Source of the DNA: Akkermansia sp.
Lineage (GTDB): Bacteria; Verrucomicrobiota; Verrucomicrobiia; Verrucomicrobiales; Akkermansiaceae
DNA: 64,000 bases
Assembly: GCA_017472085.1 (NCBI GenBank)
Contig: JAFUQZ010000071.1
Span: forward strand, 41,932-105,931
Reading direction: 5' to 3'
In this document: one piece after another, positions 17,820 through 26,821 of the stretch
How the letters are laid out: the number at the start of each line of letters is the position of its first letter
Numbering within the stretch: position 1 is the stretch's first letter
Program-made: the position numbers and the translations under genes
Notes under the pieces: generated by a model
What the model was told of the DNA's origin: nothing
The model's input: the letters and a program-made list of their open reading frames with translations, nothing else
The model's database searches: none

Positions 17820-20096
17820 TTAATTCTCCGCAGAATCAGGCAGGTAGCCGCGAATCTTGCTGATGCGCGTGGGATGACGAAGCTTGCGCAGCGCCTTTGC
17901 CTCAATCTGGCGAATACGCTCGCGGGTCACATTGAACTGGCGGCCCACTTCTTCCAGCGTGCGGGGAGTACCGTCGCGCAGGCCGAAGCGCTGTTCAATC
18001 ACGGCGCGCTCGCGGGGATTGAGCGTATTGAGCACATCGCCTATCTTGTCGCGCAGCGAGTTGTAGGAAGCACCGTCCATGGGATTCTCCGCGCTCTTAT
18101 CCTCCAGGAAGTCACCGAACGAGGTATCATCCGAATCGCCGACAGGCTGCTGCATGGAAATGGGCTGCTGTGCCATCTTGAGCACACTACGCACCTTCTC
18201 CACCGGCATGCCGCACTCTGCCGAAATCTCATCCGGCGTGGGCTCACGTCCCAAATCCTGCACCAGCTTCTTCTGCACCCGCATGAGCTTGTTAATCGTC
18301 TCAATCATGTGCACCGGAATGCGGATGGTGCGCGCCTGGTCTGCAATGGAACGCGTAATCGCCTGGCGAATCCACCACGTGGCATAGGTGGAGAACTTGT
18401 AGCCGCGGCGGTATTCAAACTTCTCCACCGCTTTCATGAGGCCCATGTTGCCCTCCTGAATCAAATCCAGGAAAGCAAGTCCGCGGTTGGTGTATTTTTT
18501 CGCAATGGAAATCACCAGACGCAGGTTGGATTCAATCATCTCGCGCTTGGCATCCTGAGCATCCCTGACGCTCTGACGCATCACTTTATAATGCTCCAGG
18601 AACTGGGCAACAGGCATCCAGAGCTGCATCTCAATCTCCTTGAGCGCATCGCGGCAACTGTCATCCTCCGGGTCGGCATCGCGCTGGCGCAGCAGCTTCA
18701 TCACACGCTGGCGAATCTCGCGCAGACGCCCCACAAAGTCCTCATACACCTTACTCTTGAAAGAAAAGTCTGTGTAGAAGCCTGCCAGTTTATCCCGCAG
18801 CTCCTCAAACTCTTTCTGTGCCGCTGCCACGGATTTTTTGCGGCGGCGGGCAGAGTTCAGGCGCATGTAGGCCGCACGAGCCTCATCATGCATATCCAGA
18901 ACTCGCGTAATCAGCAGGGTCAGCTCCTTGAGGTACTTCTCGCGCCGGTCGATATTCTTATCTGCCACCACACGGTCGAAGCGCTCCTGGTTCATCATCA
19001 CCTTGTTGGCCGTATCGCAATAGAATACCGCCGCAAGGCCGAAGCGATGCAAATTCTCCTGAATGCTCTTCTCCGCCTGGTCAATGCGGCGGGAAATTTC
19101 CACTTCCTTCTGGCGGGAAAGCAGCTCCTTGAGTCCCATCTGCTTGAGGTACATGCGCACCGGGTCGTCCAGGATATCCAGCTTGGCCTCCATCTTCTCC
19201 GTCTCGTCCTCCTCGCCGGTATCGGACATACGCTGACGCTCGCTGTATGAGTCCACGTCAGAGGCATCAATGATATCGAACTGCATGCCGCGCAGGCGTT
19301 CCATGATTTCCTCATAGTCCTCCGGCTTGATGATATCATGCGGCAGCACATCGTTGATATCATCATAGGTAAGATACCCCTGTTCCTGTGCCAGGCGAAT
19401 GAGATCCTTGATTTTCTCCTGCACTTCCGGGGTATTCACCAGCTTGCCACCGGAGCGTTTGATGGCCTCGCCGGAAACTTCCAGGCGGGTAAGGACAAAG
19501 GAATCGTCGCGCACCTCCACACCTATTTCGTGAAGATGCTCAAACAGGCGGGCCTGATCATCATCCTCCGCAGCATCCGGCGGCAGAGAATCTGCTATAT
19601 CAGAGTCCGTCACATAGCCGTTGTTCTTCTTGGCTATGGCTAACAATCCCTTGAACGCGTTTTTCAGCGTGTTGTCATCAGAGAAGAAATCCTGGAGCTG
19701 CTGGGCCGACACACGGGGATTAAATGCTCCCTTGCGCTTTTTCCTGGGCTTGAGCTCATCGTAGTCAGCCTCCTGCTCAGGTTCCGGCTTCGGCTCTGCC
19801 TTCTTCGCTGCGGCCGGCTTTTTAGCCGCCGGGGTATTCTTGACCTCCGGCTTGTGAGCTTCGGCCGCGGCCTCAGTCACCGCAGTCGTTTTTGCGGACA
19901 CCGGTTTCGCTTTCGATGGCTTTTTCGCAGGTGCCGGGGCTTTCTTTTTCTCCGGCGCTACCGCAGGTGCAACTTCTGCCATCGGCTCTTCTGCCGCTAC
20001 GGCTTCTGCGGGCTTTTGCTTCGGGGCTGCCTTGGCGGCAGATTTCGGAGCCGACTTCTTTGCCGGCTTCGGGGAATCTTTTTTGCTGGTCGACAT
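17820..20096 (-). CDS. rpoD: Primary sigma factor RpoD (sigma-70) with long N-terminal extension
   Basis: The housekeeping sigma factor. Region 2 (about 518-590) has [33 protein letters not shown] and [13 protein letters not shown]. Region 3 is at about 590-670. Region 4 (about 690-752) has [14 protein letters not shown] and the helix-turn-helix [20 protein letters not shown]. The protein is 758 residues against roughly 580-620 in many bacteria. The first 130 or so residues are a Lys/Ala/Pro-rich tail ([20 protein letters not shown] style), followed by a region 1.1-like part. I start at MSTSKKD (20094-20096); ten further in-frame codons upstream are hydrophobic and unconvincing. A perfect inverted repeat lies upstream. 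Confidence 0.97.
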   Translation of the reverse strand: MSTSKKDSPKPAKKSAPKSAAKAAPKQKPAEAVAAEEPMAEVAPAVAPEKKKAPAPAKKPSKAKPVSAKTTAVTEAAAEAHKPEVKNTPAAKKPAAAKKAEPKPEPEQEADYDELKPRKKRKGAFNPRVSAQQLQDFFSDDNTLKNAFKGLLAIAKKNNGYVTDSDIADSLPPDAAEDDDQARLFEHLHEIGVEVRDDSFVLTRLEVSGEAIKRSGGKLVNTPEVQEKIKDLIRLAQEQGYLTYDDINDVLPHDIIKPEDYEEIMERLRGMQFDIIDASDVDSYSERQRMSDTGEEDETEKMEAKLDILDDPVRMYLKQMGLKELLSRQKEVEISRRIDQAEKSIQENLHRFGLAAVFYCDTANKVMMNQERFDRVVADKNIDRREKYLKELTLLITRVLDMHDEARAAYMRLNSARRRKKSVAAAQKEFEELRDKLAGFYTDFSFKSKVYEDFVGRLREIRQRVMKLLRQRDADPEDDSCRDALKEIEMQLWMPVAQFLEHYKVMRQSVRDAQDAKREMIESNLRLVISIAKKYTNRGLAFLDLIQEGNMGLMKAVEKFEYRRGYKFSTYATWWIRQAITRSIADQARTIRIPVHMIETINKLMRVQKKLVQDLGREPTPDEISAECGMPVEKVRSVLKMAQQPISMQQPVGDSDDTSFGDFLEDKSAENPMDGASYNSLRDKIGDVLNTLNPRERAVIEQRFGLRDGTPRTLEEVGRQFNVTRERIRQIEAKALRKLRHPTRISKIRGYLPDSAEN

Positions 20097-20114
20097 GATA
20101 TATGAAAAAATGAG

Positions 20115-20163
20115 ACAATACTCCACCCTTTACGCATTTTGTCAAGTGTTTGGCAAAATGCGT
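20115..20163 (-). promoter_or_regulatory. rpoD promoter region with 10-bp inverted repeat
   Basis: ACGCATTTTG (20132-20141) and CAAAATGCGT (20154-20163) are perfect arms 12 bases apart. On the minus strand, TTGACA (20140-20145) sits between them, with weak -10 candidates at 20115-20123. An operator or attenuator hairpin is possible. Confidence 0.5.
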
Positions 20164-20232
20164 GGCAAGATATATAGCATAAAAATCACTTCTCGCAAGG
20201 GTTAAAATGATATTATGACACAATAATCGCTC

Positions 20233-20246
20233 TTTTAGCGCTAAAA
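20233..20246. repeat. 14-bp perfect palindrome TTTTAGCGCTAAAA
   Basis: It lies between the ABC-F stop and the rpoD promoter. Flanking CGCT/AGCG allow extension around one bulged base. It may be a terminator without T run for the ABC-F gene, or a protein-binding site. Confidence 0.4.
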
Positions 20247-20268
20247 AGCGGACAAATCGGCAGCCTAC

Positions 20269-22257
20269 TCAATCCAAGTGACCGAATTCCTCTTCCAGAG
20301 CAGCCATCACGCGCTCAATTTCCAGCGATATATCCTCCCAGCGGGTAAACAGGGCCTCGTTTTCGCGTTCGAGTCGCTGGTATTCCTGAGTCAGCTCCAT
20401 GAGTTTCTGATTATCGCTCATGTTTTCCGGCAGCTCCAGCCCGGCAGAGATAGCCTCCTTGCGTTCATCTCTTGCGGCAATATCTGCCTCCACCTGTTCG
20501 AGCTCCTTTTGCAGGGGGCGCAGAAGCGCATTGCGCTTCTCGCGCGCCTGTGTCCGCAAACGCCGCAAATCCCTGCGATTCACCGTCGCCGCCGATGATG
20601 AGGCAGACGAAGCAGCGGCCGATGAGGCCATTTTATTCCGGCTTTCCTCAGTCTCAACTGTTTCCAGATACTGGCTCACATTACCGTAGAAGAGGCGGGG
20701 AGCATGCCCGGGGCGGAACTCCAGCACCTTGTTCACGATGGGGTCCAGGAATTGCCGATTGTGCGATACAATGCAATAGGAGCCGGGATATTCAGCCAGA
20801 GCCCTCTGCAACACGTCCTGGCTCTGGAAGTCCAGGTGGTTGGTCGGCTCATCCATAATCAGGAAATTGGCAGGCTTGAGCAGCATGCACACCAGCGCCA
20901 CGCGCGAGCGCTCACCGCCGGAGAGCACCCCGATCTTCTTGAACACATCATCCCCGCGGAACAGGAAGCACCCCAGGATATTGCGCACCAGGGGGCGGGT
21001 TTCCCGGCTCGCGGCAGCCTCCACACACTCCAGCACCGTCTGCTCATTGTCCAGCACATCCGCGTGAGTCTGGGAGAAGAAAGCCACCTGTGTGTGATGC
21101 CCGGACACCACGGCTCCGGCATCCACCGACTCCGTGCCGGATATCAGGCGGGTAAAAGTAGACTTACCGGAACCATTCACCCCCACAATGGCCACCCGGT
21201 CTCCCTTTTCCATGGTATAGTCATAACCCTCCAGCAGACGGATATCGCCATAGGCCTTGAAGGCCTTTTCCAGTTTCACCACCGTGTGTCCCCCGGGTGG
21301 CGGGGGCGGGAAGTGAAAACTCATCACGGCATCATCATCCTCCACCTCAATGAGTTCCACTTTTTCCAGCTGCTTGATGCGGCTCTGCACCTGCGTGGCC
21401 TTGGTCGCCTTCGCGCGGAAGCGGTCGATGAACTCCTGCGTTTTGGCAATTTCGCGCTGCTGGGCTTTCGCCTGGCGAATCAGCACCTCCTTGCGGGCTT
21501 TGCTCTCTCTCAGATAAAAGGAAAAATTGCCGGCATACTCCTCTGCCCTGCCATGATGAAAAGCGATGGTGCGGGTCACCAGGCTGTCCAGCAGGGCGAT
21601 ATCGTGACTGATGATGCAGATAGCCCCGCGATAGGTTCTGAGACTCTGCTCCAGCCAGCGCTGTGTCTGCAAATCAAGATGGTTGGTCGGCTCGTCCAGC
21701 AGCAGCACCTCCGGCTCCTGCAACAGAAGCCTGGCCAGCGCAATACGCATCTGCCAGCCGCCGGAAAACTCTCCGCAGTCGCGCCCGAAGTCGCTCTCCG
21801 CAAATCCCAATCCGCGCAGGATGGATTCCGCGCGGGGGCGCAGGGAGGCAGCATCGCGATCCTGAAGAATCAGCTCCAGGCGCCCGATTTCCTCCAGCGT
21901 CTCGCGGTAGGCCGCGGAAGCGGAATCAAGCCGCCGGAGGTCTTCCGACAACTCTTCCACCGCCTGCTGGAGCTCCACAATATTGCCCACACTGCCCAGC
22001 ACCTCATCCAGCAGTGCAACGCCGGAGATGTGAATACCATCCTGCGGCAGATAGCCCACATGTGTGTGCCGCGGCAACAGCACACGCCCGCGGTCAGGCT
22101 CCTGCACCCCCACGATACACTTCATGAGGGTGGATTTTCCCGCACCGTTCTGCCCCGCAAAAGCAATGCGCTCTCCATGCTCCACCACAAAGGACAGAGA
22201 ATCGAAGAGCACACGGGGTCCGAACTCAATGTGGAGGTCCTGGACCGCAAAGACCAT
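20269..22257 (-). CDS. ABC-F family ATPase (Uup/YheS-like)
   Basis: A soluble tandem ATPase with no TM helices; ABC-F proteins act on the ribosome. The 662 residues hold Walker A GQNGAGKST (35-43), signature FSGGWQMRIALARLL and Walker B LLLDEPTNHLD in the first domain, then GVNGSGKST, LSGGERSRVAL and IMDEPTNHLD in the second. A charged linker (about 240-310) lies between them, and a C-terminal Ala/Ser stretch plus coiled coil (about 560-660) resembles the Uup/YheS C-terminal domain. It starts 12 bases after the cyclophilin gene, so they form an operon. Resistance-type ABC-F function is possible but there is no specific sign of it. Confidence 0.92.
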   Translation of the reverse strand: MVFAVQDLHIEFGPRVLFDSLSFVVEHGERIAFAGQNGAGKSTLMKCIVGVQEPDRGRVLLPRHTHVGYLPQDGIHISGVALLDEVLGSVGNIVELQQAVEELSEDLRRLDSASAAYRETLEEIGRLELILQDRDAASLRPRAESILRGLGFAESDFGRDCGEFSGGWQMRIALARLLLQEPEVLLLDEPTNHLDLQTQRWLEQSLRTYRGAICIISHDIALLDSLVTRTIAFHHGRAEEYAGNFSFYLRESKARKEVLIRQAKAQQREIAKTQEFIDRFRAKATKATQVQSRIKQLEKVELIEVEDDDAVMSFHFPPPPPGGHTVVKLEKAFKAYGDIRLLEGYDYTMEKGDRVAIVGVNGSGKSTFTRLISGTESVDAGAVVSGHHTQVAFFSQTHADVLDNEQTVLECVEAAASRETRPLVRNILGCFLFRGDDVFKKIGVLSGGERSRVALVCMLLKPANFLIMDEPTNHLDFQSQDVLQRALAEYPGSYCIVSHNRQFLDPIVNKVLEFRPGHAPRLFYGNVSQYLETVETEESRNKMASSAAASSASSSAATVNRRDLRRLRTQAREKRNALLRPLQKELEQVEADIAARDERKEAISAGLELPENMSDNQKLMELTQEYQRLERENEALFTRWEDISLEIERVMAALEEEFGHLD

Positions 22258-22269
22258 AGGAGACCGTTT

Positions 22270-22791
22270 TTACTTGAGCTTGCTGTTCCAGCGTTCGATG
22301 TTGCGAGCCTGCTCCTCGAAGAGGTCGGCGCAATCATCGTGTATCTCGATGGCAGTAATCTTGTCGCCCTGCTTGATACTGTTGACAACCTTCTGGTCGG
22401 CATCGCTCTTCACCTCACCGAAAATGGTGTGCTTGCCATTGAGCCACTCCGTGGGCACATGCGTGATGAAGAACTGGGAACCATTGGTACCCTGCCCGGT
22501 CCAGGTGCGACCGGCATTGGCCATGGCCAGCAGACCGGGGCGGGTGAACTTGAGGTCGGGACGGCACTCATCATCAAACTGATAACCGGGGCCGCCGCAA
22601 CCCGTTCCCTGCGGGTCACCACCCTGAATCATGAAATCAGCAATCACACGGTGGAATGTCAGGCCGTTATAGAACCCCCTGGCAGCCAGATTCAGAAAGC
22701 TGGCGGCGGTCATCGGCGTTTTGGAGGCGAACACCGTCAGGTTGATATCGCCCTTGTTCGTCTTCATCGTGATGTTCTTGTCAGTTGCCAT
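22270..22791 (-). CDS. Cyclophilin-type peptidyl-prolyl isomerase
   Basis: Catalyses cis-trans isomerisation of Xaa-Pro bonds. The 173-residue product has no signal peptide and is probably cytoplasmic. The core motifs FHRVIADFMIQGGDP and GSQFFITHVPTEWLNGKHTIFGEV carry the active-site Arg, Phe and Gln. The start MATDKN is set by a TTGAAA-17-TATGGT promoter ending 6 bases before the ATG; the frame extends 20 codons upstream over that promoter. First gene of a two-gene operon with the ABC-F ATPase. Confidence 0.93.
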   Translation of the reverse strand: MATDKNITMKTNKGDINLTVFASKTPMTAASFLNLAARGFYNGLTFHRVIADFMIQGGDPQGTGCGGPGYQFDDECRPDLKFTRPGLLAMANAGRTWTGQGTNGSQFFITHVPTEWLNGKHTIFGEVKSDADQKVVNSIKQGDKITAIEIHDDCADLFEEQARNIERWNSKLK

Positions 22792-22797
22792 GCGCGC

Positions 22798-22826
22798 ACC
22801 ATACCAATCACCCGTCATCTTTTCAA
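22798..22826 (-). promoter_or_regulatory. Cyclophilin promoter, leaderless type
   Basis: TTGAAA (22821-22826), 17-base spacer, TATGGT (22798-22803), then 6 bases to the ATG. Confidence 0.6.
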
Positions 22827-22868
22827 GCCTAAAGCGTGGCATGGCTTCCACCGTCGGACACAGGCATC

Positions 22869-22906
22869 AAAAAAACCTCCCGCATTTTCATGCGAGAGGT
22901 TTTTTT
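22869..22906 (-). terminator. Terminator of tRNA-Asn
   Basis: The arms AAAAAAACCTC and GAGGTTTTTTT (22869-22879 / 22896-22906) are extended by CGCAT/ATGCG around a TTTC loop. It lies directly behind the tRNA on the minus strand. Confidence 0.85.
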
Positions 22907-22908
22907 CG

Positions 22909-22980
22909 CTCCGGCGGTTGGGGTCGAACCAACGACCTAATGATTAACAGTCATCCGCTCTGCCACTGAGCTACGCCGGA
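22909..22980 (-). tRNA. tRNA-Asn (GTT)
   Basis: A 72-base cloverleaf with acceptor arms TCCGGCG (22974-22980) and CGCCGGA (22910-22916). The D-arm is GCTCAGTGGCAGAGC, the anticodon loop reads CTGTTAATC with anticodon GTT, and the T-arm contains GGTTCGAACCC. The discriminator base is G at 22909, and the CCA is not encoded. A terminator follows at once. Confidence 0.95.
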
Positions 22981-23082
22981 TTTCGCTCTCCCCACTCGGT
23001 GGGGTGCGGCGGGATATTACTCCTTTTTACTCACCTTTGCAAGCTTTTTTTGCTAAAAAAATCAAAAAAAGTGGAATTTAGA

Positions 23083-23111
23083 TTGCAAATACGACCAAAT
23101 GGGGGTAAAAA
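23083..23111 (+). promoter_or_regulatory. Promoter of the M50 protease, leaderless type
   Basis: TTGCAA (23083-23088), 17-base spacer, TAAAAA (23106-23111), then 6 bases to the ATG at 23118. Confidence 0.6.
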
Positions 23112-23117
23112 ACGGTC

Positions 23118-23855
23118 ATGTATCACACCGGCACATCCAAGGGAACCATACAATTTCAACTCTGGGGAGTCCCCGTGGCCATCCACCCGATGTCGTGGAT
23201 AGTACTGGCCATCATCGGCGGCGGATTCGGCATCAGCGACCGCGACTCCCTCGTCCAGGTGCTGTGTTTTGTGATTGCAGGCATGGTCACCCTGCTGGCG
23301 CACGAATTCGGCCACGCACTCGTCGGCCGCAGCCTCGGCGGCGGAAACGCCAGCATCACCATTGCCGGCATGGGCGGCATAACCCGCCATGAGCGCACCC
23401 CCTCCTCCCGGCTGAATTATTTCATCACCGTTCTGGCCGGGCCACTGGCCTCTCTTCTGCTGGGCATTGTCGGCGGCGCCATCCTCGGCCTGCAACTGGG
23501 CCACATCGGTATCGGCATTCAACTCTCTCTTACACTCCCGGTGAACATGGCCTCGCCGGAAGCCGTATCCCTGCTGGTCAACAGCGGCATTTCCCTCACG
23601 CTCTTCAAGCTCTACGCTGCGCTGTTCCTCATCTGCTTCTGGTGGAGTGTATTCAACCTGCTGCCCATCCTGCCGCTGGATGGCGGCCGCCTGCTGGCCA
23701 CCCTGTTGCGGAACGACCGCCTCGTCTGCATCATCGGTCTGGTACTCTGCGGCCTCCTGGCCCTGCTGAGCCTCATTTCCGGCTCCTGGTTCAACTTCCT
23801 CATCATCGGTTATCTGGGCTGGCTCAACTGGCAATTCTTCCGTGCGCGCGGATGA
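23118..23855 (+). CDS. Site-2-protease family (M50) membrane metalloprotease
   Basis: A polytopic zinc protease of the S2P/SpoIVFB type, which cuts substrates within or near the membrane. The 245 residues form about six hydrophobic segments. The zinc site HEFGH is at 62-66 in the second hydrophobic helix, and the third ligand lies in [13 protein letters not shown] (180-192, Asp188). There is no PDZ or CBS domain, so it is a minimal core enzyme. Substrates are unknown and no sigma/anti-sigma pair is adjacent. The next gene, aroC, begins 50 bases later with its own promoter. Confidence 0.88.
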   Translation: MYHTGTSKGTIQFQLWGVPVAIHPMSWIVLAIIGGGFGISDRDSLVQVLCFVIAGMVTLLAHEFGHALVGRSLGGGNASITIAGMGGITRHERTPSSRLNYFITVLAGPLASLLLGIVGGAILGLQLGHIGIGIQLSLTLPVNMASPEAVSLLVNSGISLTLFKLYAALFLICFWWSVFNLLPILPLDGGRLLATLLRNDRLVCIIGLVLCGLLALLSLISGSWFNFLIIGYLGWLNWQFFRARG

Positions 23856-23869
23856 AACACATTCCGCTC

Positions 23870-23898
23870 TTGCAATCCTGAACGCTATCCGCTATCAT
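23870..23898 (+). promoter_or_regulatory. aroC promoter, leaderless type
   Basis: TTGCAA (23870-23875), 17-base spacer, TATCAT (23893-23898), then 6 bases to the ATG at 23905. Confidence 0.6.
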
Positions 23899-23904
23899 TC
23901 AGCC

Positions 23905-24990
23905 ATGTCCAGTTCATTCGGCACACATTTCCGCATCAGCACATGGGGTGAATCTCACGGCATCGGAGTCGGCGTCGTGATTGACGGCTGCCCGCCCCGC
24001 ATCCCCCTCACCCGCGAGGTGATTCAGCGGGAACTGAATCGCCGCCGCCCGGGACAAAGCGACATCGTCACGCCGCGAAATGAGGAGGATGCCGTAGAAA
24101 TTCTCAGCGGCGTGCTGGACGGGCTCACCCTGGGCACTCCCATTGCTCTCTCTGTACGCAACAAAGACCACCGCTCCTCTGCCTACGATGAGATGCAGCA
24201 TACCTACCGCCCCTCGCATGCCGATTACTGCTATGATGCCAAATACGGCATACGCGCCTGGGCCGGAGGCGGCCGGGCCAGCGCCCGCGAAACCATCGGC
24301 CGCGTGGCTGCAGGAGCCGTGGCACGAGCCGTGGTGCAAGCCCTCTGCCCCGGGGTGGAAATCATCAGCTGGGTCGAACAGGTACACCACATCTCCTGCC
24401 CGGTGCAACCGGATGACGTACAAGCCGCCGTGGTGGAATCCAACATCGTCCGCACGGCTGACGCCGCCACCGCCGAACGCATGGCAGACGCCATCCGTGA
24501 AGCCCGCAGCAACGGCGATTCCCTGGGCGGCGTTGTGGCCTGCACCATCCGCAACTGTCCGACCGGCCTGGGCGACCCGGTATTCGATAAACTGGAAGCC
24601 ACCCTGGCCCATGCCATGATGAGCATCCCCGCCTGCAAGGGGTTTGAGGTGGGCAGCGGATTCGCTGCCGCACAATTCCGTGGCAGCGAGCACAACGACT
24701 CTTTTTACATGGATGGCGAGCGCGTCCGCACGCGCACCAACCGCTCCGGTGGCATCCAGGGCGGTATCTCCAACGGAGAATCCATCAACATGCGCCTGGC
24801 TTTCAAACCCACAGCCACCCTCATGCTGCCGCAGGCCACCGTCAATGACAACCACGAGGAAGTAGAGCTGCGCGGCAAGGGACGACACGATGCCTGCGTC
24901 CTCCCCCGCGCCGTACCCGTGGTGGAAGCCATGGCCTGGCTGACCGTCTGCGACCATCTCCTGCACCAGCGCTCCCTCATCGGCTGCTGA
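23905..24990 (+). CDS. aroC: Chorismate synthase
   Basis: The last step of the shikimate pathway: EPSP to chorismate, with reduced FMN as a catalytic cofactor. The 361 residues show the family signatures GESHG (15-19), RRRPGQ (about 47-52), [17 protein letters not shown] (about 125-141) and [18 protein letters not shown]. The length is normal. The start is fixed by the conserved [19 protein letters not shown] opening and by the promoter ending 6 bases upstream. Confidence 0.97.
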   Translation: MSSSFGTHFRISTWGESHGIGVGVVIDGCPPRIPLTREVIQRELNRRRPGQSDIVTPRNEEDAVEILSGVLDGLTLGTPIALSVRNKDHRSSAYDEMQHTYRPSHADYCYDAKYGIRAWAGGGRASARETIGRVAAGAVARAVVQALCPGVEIISWVEQVHHISCPVQPDDVQAAVVESNIVRTADAATAERMADAIREARSNGDSLGGVVACTIRNCPTGLGDPVFDKLEATLAHAMMSIPACKGFEVGSGFAAAQFRGSEHNDSFYMDGERVRTRTNRSGGIQGGISNGESINMRLAFKPTATLMLPQATVNDNHEEVELRGKGRHDACVLPRAVPVVEAMAWLTVCDHLLHQRSLIGC

Positions 24991-25051
24991 CCCTGCTTCC
25001 GCACGCTCCGCTTTTTGCCCCCACAAAAGCCCGACATGTCACACTTTTGAC

Positions 25052-25215
25052 TTGCCGAGCTTTTGCAGAACAGTATCATTGAATCTGACGTGTCGGATTC
25101 GCCTGACACACGGTGTCCCGTCCGCCGCGTCACCTTACTCTCCACGATTTCGGTATCCCATTGCCTGTGAGGTCGGATACCGAATCCGATTATCGATACA
25201 ATACCAATAGTTAAT
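25052..25215 (+). promoter_or_regulatory. Promoter and structured leader of the RRM gene
   Basis: TTGCCG (25052-25057), 16-base spacer, TATCAT (25074-25079). The leader of about 130 bases contains GAATCTGACGTGTCGGATTC, nearly self-complementary (25081-25100). It also has a perfect 10-bp hairpin TTCGGTATCC / GGATACCGAA (25149-25158 / 25175-25184) with a 16-base loop. No riboswitch class is recognised. Confidence 0.5.
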
Positions 25216-25842
25216 ATGGCAGAACATCACACGCAGGGCAGACAGGGCCAGGGAGCCCGTCGCCGCCGCAACAACAGACGTCCCAATCGTCACCGCATGC
25301 CGCGCCCGGACGATAAGAAGACGACAAGACCCTCCCTTATACAGCGCATCCTCAGCTTCTTCGGTTTCGGCAAGAAAAAGAAAGCCAACGCCGGCGAGAG
25401 CGCCGACCAGAAGAACCGCAAGCAACCACGCCAGAATGTGCGTATTGCCAAGGGACGCAATCGCGAAGCCAACAACCAGGGGGGCAACCCCGCATCCCGA
25501 GGCCGCCGTCGCGCCACCTCCGTGCCGCCCACCCGCAATGCCCGTCTCTACGTGGGCAACCTCTCCTACGAGGCATCGGAATCTGAGCTGGAGGACCTCT
25601 TCAAGGGATTCGGCGATGTCCGCAGCGTGGAAATCATCTACAACACCCGCACCTACAAGAGCAAGGGCTACGCCTTTGTGGAAATGCGTAAACTAGAAGA
25701 CGCTCAGCGAGCCGCAGAAATCCTGCACGGCCAGCCCTTCATGGGTCGCGAGCTCATGGTGAGTGCCGCCAGCGAGAAAACTCCCGACGCCAGCCAGGAA
25801 GATTCCCCCGCCGCCTCCGATACCTCTGATAGCCAGGGCTGA
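25216..25842 (+). CDS. RNA-binding protein with one RRM domain
   Basis: A 208-residue protein. The first 105 residues are disordered and strongly basic (RRRRNNRRPNRHRMPR, KKKKAN, RGRRRA). A single RRM follows (about 109-186) with RNP2 LYVGNL (111-116) and RNP1 KGYAFVEM (150-157), including the aromatic positions Y112, Y152 and F154 that stack on RNA bases. The short tail is acidic. Bacterial RRM proteins of this type are often cold-induced. The long structured leader fits post-transcriptional control, but temperature sensing here is inference. A terminator follows. Confidence 0.9.
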   Translation: MAEHHTQGRQGQGARRRRNNRRPNRHRMPRPDDKKTTRPSLIQRILSFFGFGKKKKANAGESADQKNRKQPRQNVRIAKGRNREANNQGGNPASRGRRRATSVPPTRNARLYVGNLSYEASESELEDLFKGFGDVRSVEIIYNTRTYKSKGYAFVEMRKLEDAQRAAEILHGQPFMGRELMVSAASEKTPDASQEDSPAASDTSDSQG

Positions 25843-25863
25843 ATAATCCCCCCCTTTCATTCG

Positions 25864-25897
25864 AAAACGGTCGATGGTTTTCCATCGGCCGTTTTTT
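25864..25897 (+). terminator. Terminator of the RRM gene
   Basis: AAAACGGTCGATGG (25864-25877) pairs with CCATCGGCCGTTTT (25882-25895, one T-G wobble), followed by more T. Confidence 0.85.
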
Positions 25898-25926
25898 ATG
25901 TCGGACTTATCCGGTATCCCGGAATA

Positions 25927-26715
25927 TCACTCTATCACCGTCCAGAGGCGGCCGTTGGCGGCGTGAATGAGGCGGATATCCAGATCAAAGGCGCGGCGGA
26001 GGTTTTCTTCCGTCAGCACCTCGGCACGCTCGCCGTAGGAGAGGATTTCACCCTGCCGCAGAATCATGCCGCAGGAAAATTCCGGCAGGATATCCTCAAT
26101 GCGCTGAGTGATGAAAATGATGGTGAGCTGCGGGTGGGAGGCTGCCAGCTCTGCGATGGTTCTGAGGAGGAACTCGCGGCTGGCAATGTCGAGGTAGACG
26201 CTGGGTTCATCCAGAATCATCAGCTCGGGGTCGGTCATCAGGGCGCGTGCCAGCAGCACTTTCACCTGCTCGCCGCTGCTCATGGTGCTCACCTCGCGCT
26301 CTGCCAGCTCCTCTGCCCGCAGGGAATGCAGCAGGGAAGCGGCGCGGGCTTCCTCCTCCGGGGTGGGGTCGCGGAAGAGGCCGATGGTGGCATCCGGCCC
26401 GGAGAGCACCATTTCCCGGCCGGTCCAGTTGCGCTCGCTGTTGAGCCACTGGTGCATGAGCGGGCTCACCCAGGCGATGCGGCGGCGGACTTCCTGCAGG
26501 TTGACCGTACCGAAGCGGTGGCCCAGCACCTCCACCCGCGCTCCGAAGAGCGGCCAGGCATAGCCCATGAGCATGCGTACCAGCGTGGTCTTGCCCGCGC
26601 CGTTGGCACCCAGGATGAAGCAGCGCTCCCCGCGCTTCACCTGCCAGTTGATGTTCTTGAGAATCTCCCGCCCGGAGAGAAAGACGCGGGCGTTTTCGAT
26701 ATTAATGATATTCAT
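25927..26715 (-). CDS. Stand-alone ABC transporter ATP-binding protein
   Basis: A single 262-residue ATPase domain: Walker A GANGAGKTT (36-44), Q-loop region around IAWVSPLMHQW, signature MSSGEQVKVLLARAL, Walker B LMILDEPSVYLD and switch His replaced by Gln (IIFITQRIEDI). That replacement and the sequence style resemble the YlmA/ModF-like group rather than a classical importer ATPase. No permease or binding protein is adjacent, so its partner and substrate are unknown. It is convergent with the RRM gene and separated from ilvC by two hairpins. Confidence 0.85.
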   Translation of the reverse strand: MNIINIENARVFLSGREILKNINWQVKRGERCFILGANGAGKTTLVRMLMGYAWPLFGARVEVLGHRFGTVNLQEVRRRIAWVSPLMHQWLNSERNWTGREMVLSGPDATIGLFRDPTPEEEARAASLLHSLRAEELAEREVSTMSSGEQVKVLLARALMTDPELMILDEPSVYLDIASREFLLRTIAELAASHPQLTIIFITQRIEDILPEFSCGMILRQGEILSYGERAEVLTEENLRRAFDLDIRLIHAANGRLWTVIE

Positions 26716-26742
26716 GCTCTATGGGGGGGGGTAAAAGGAAGA

Positions 26743-26810
26743 GGCCGCAGCCAGAGCGCGTTGCTCGGCTGCGGCCGGAAAAATCAGGCTGCGGCATGAC
26801 CTGCCGCAGC
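26743..26810 (-). terminator. Twin hairpins between ilvC and the ABC ATPase gene
   Basis: Hairpin 1: GCTGCGGC (26788-26795) / GCCGCAGC (26803-26810), followed on the minus strand by TGATTTTTCC, is a plausible ilvC terminator. Hairpin 2: GGCCGCAGCC (26743-26752) / GGCTGCGGCC (26767-26776). The arms share the GCTGCGGC core and could pair with each other. Confidence 0.65.
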
Positions 26811-26821
26811 GCGGACAGGCA

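Noticed and set aside
20704..22947. A long open frame (747 codons) on the plus strand opposite the ABC-F and cyclophilin genes
   Set aside because: It is the antisense shadow of well-supported genes in GC-rich DNA; composition is His/Gly/Leu-rich without domains or a start signal.
24991..25215. Known riboswitch or small RNA in front of the RRM gene
   Set aside because: The hairpins do not fit TPP, SAM, cobalamin, FMN, glycine, 6S or SRP RNA signatures that I can recognise.
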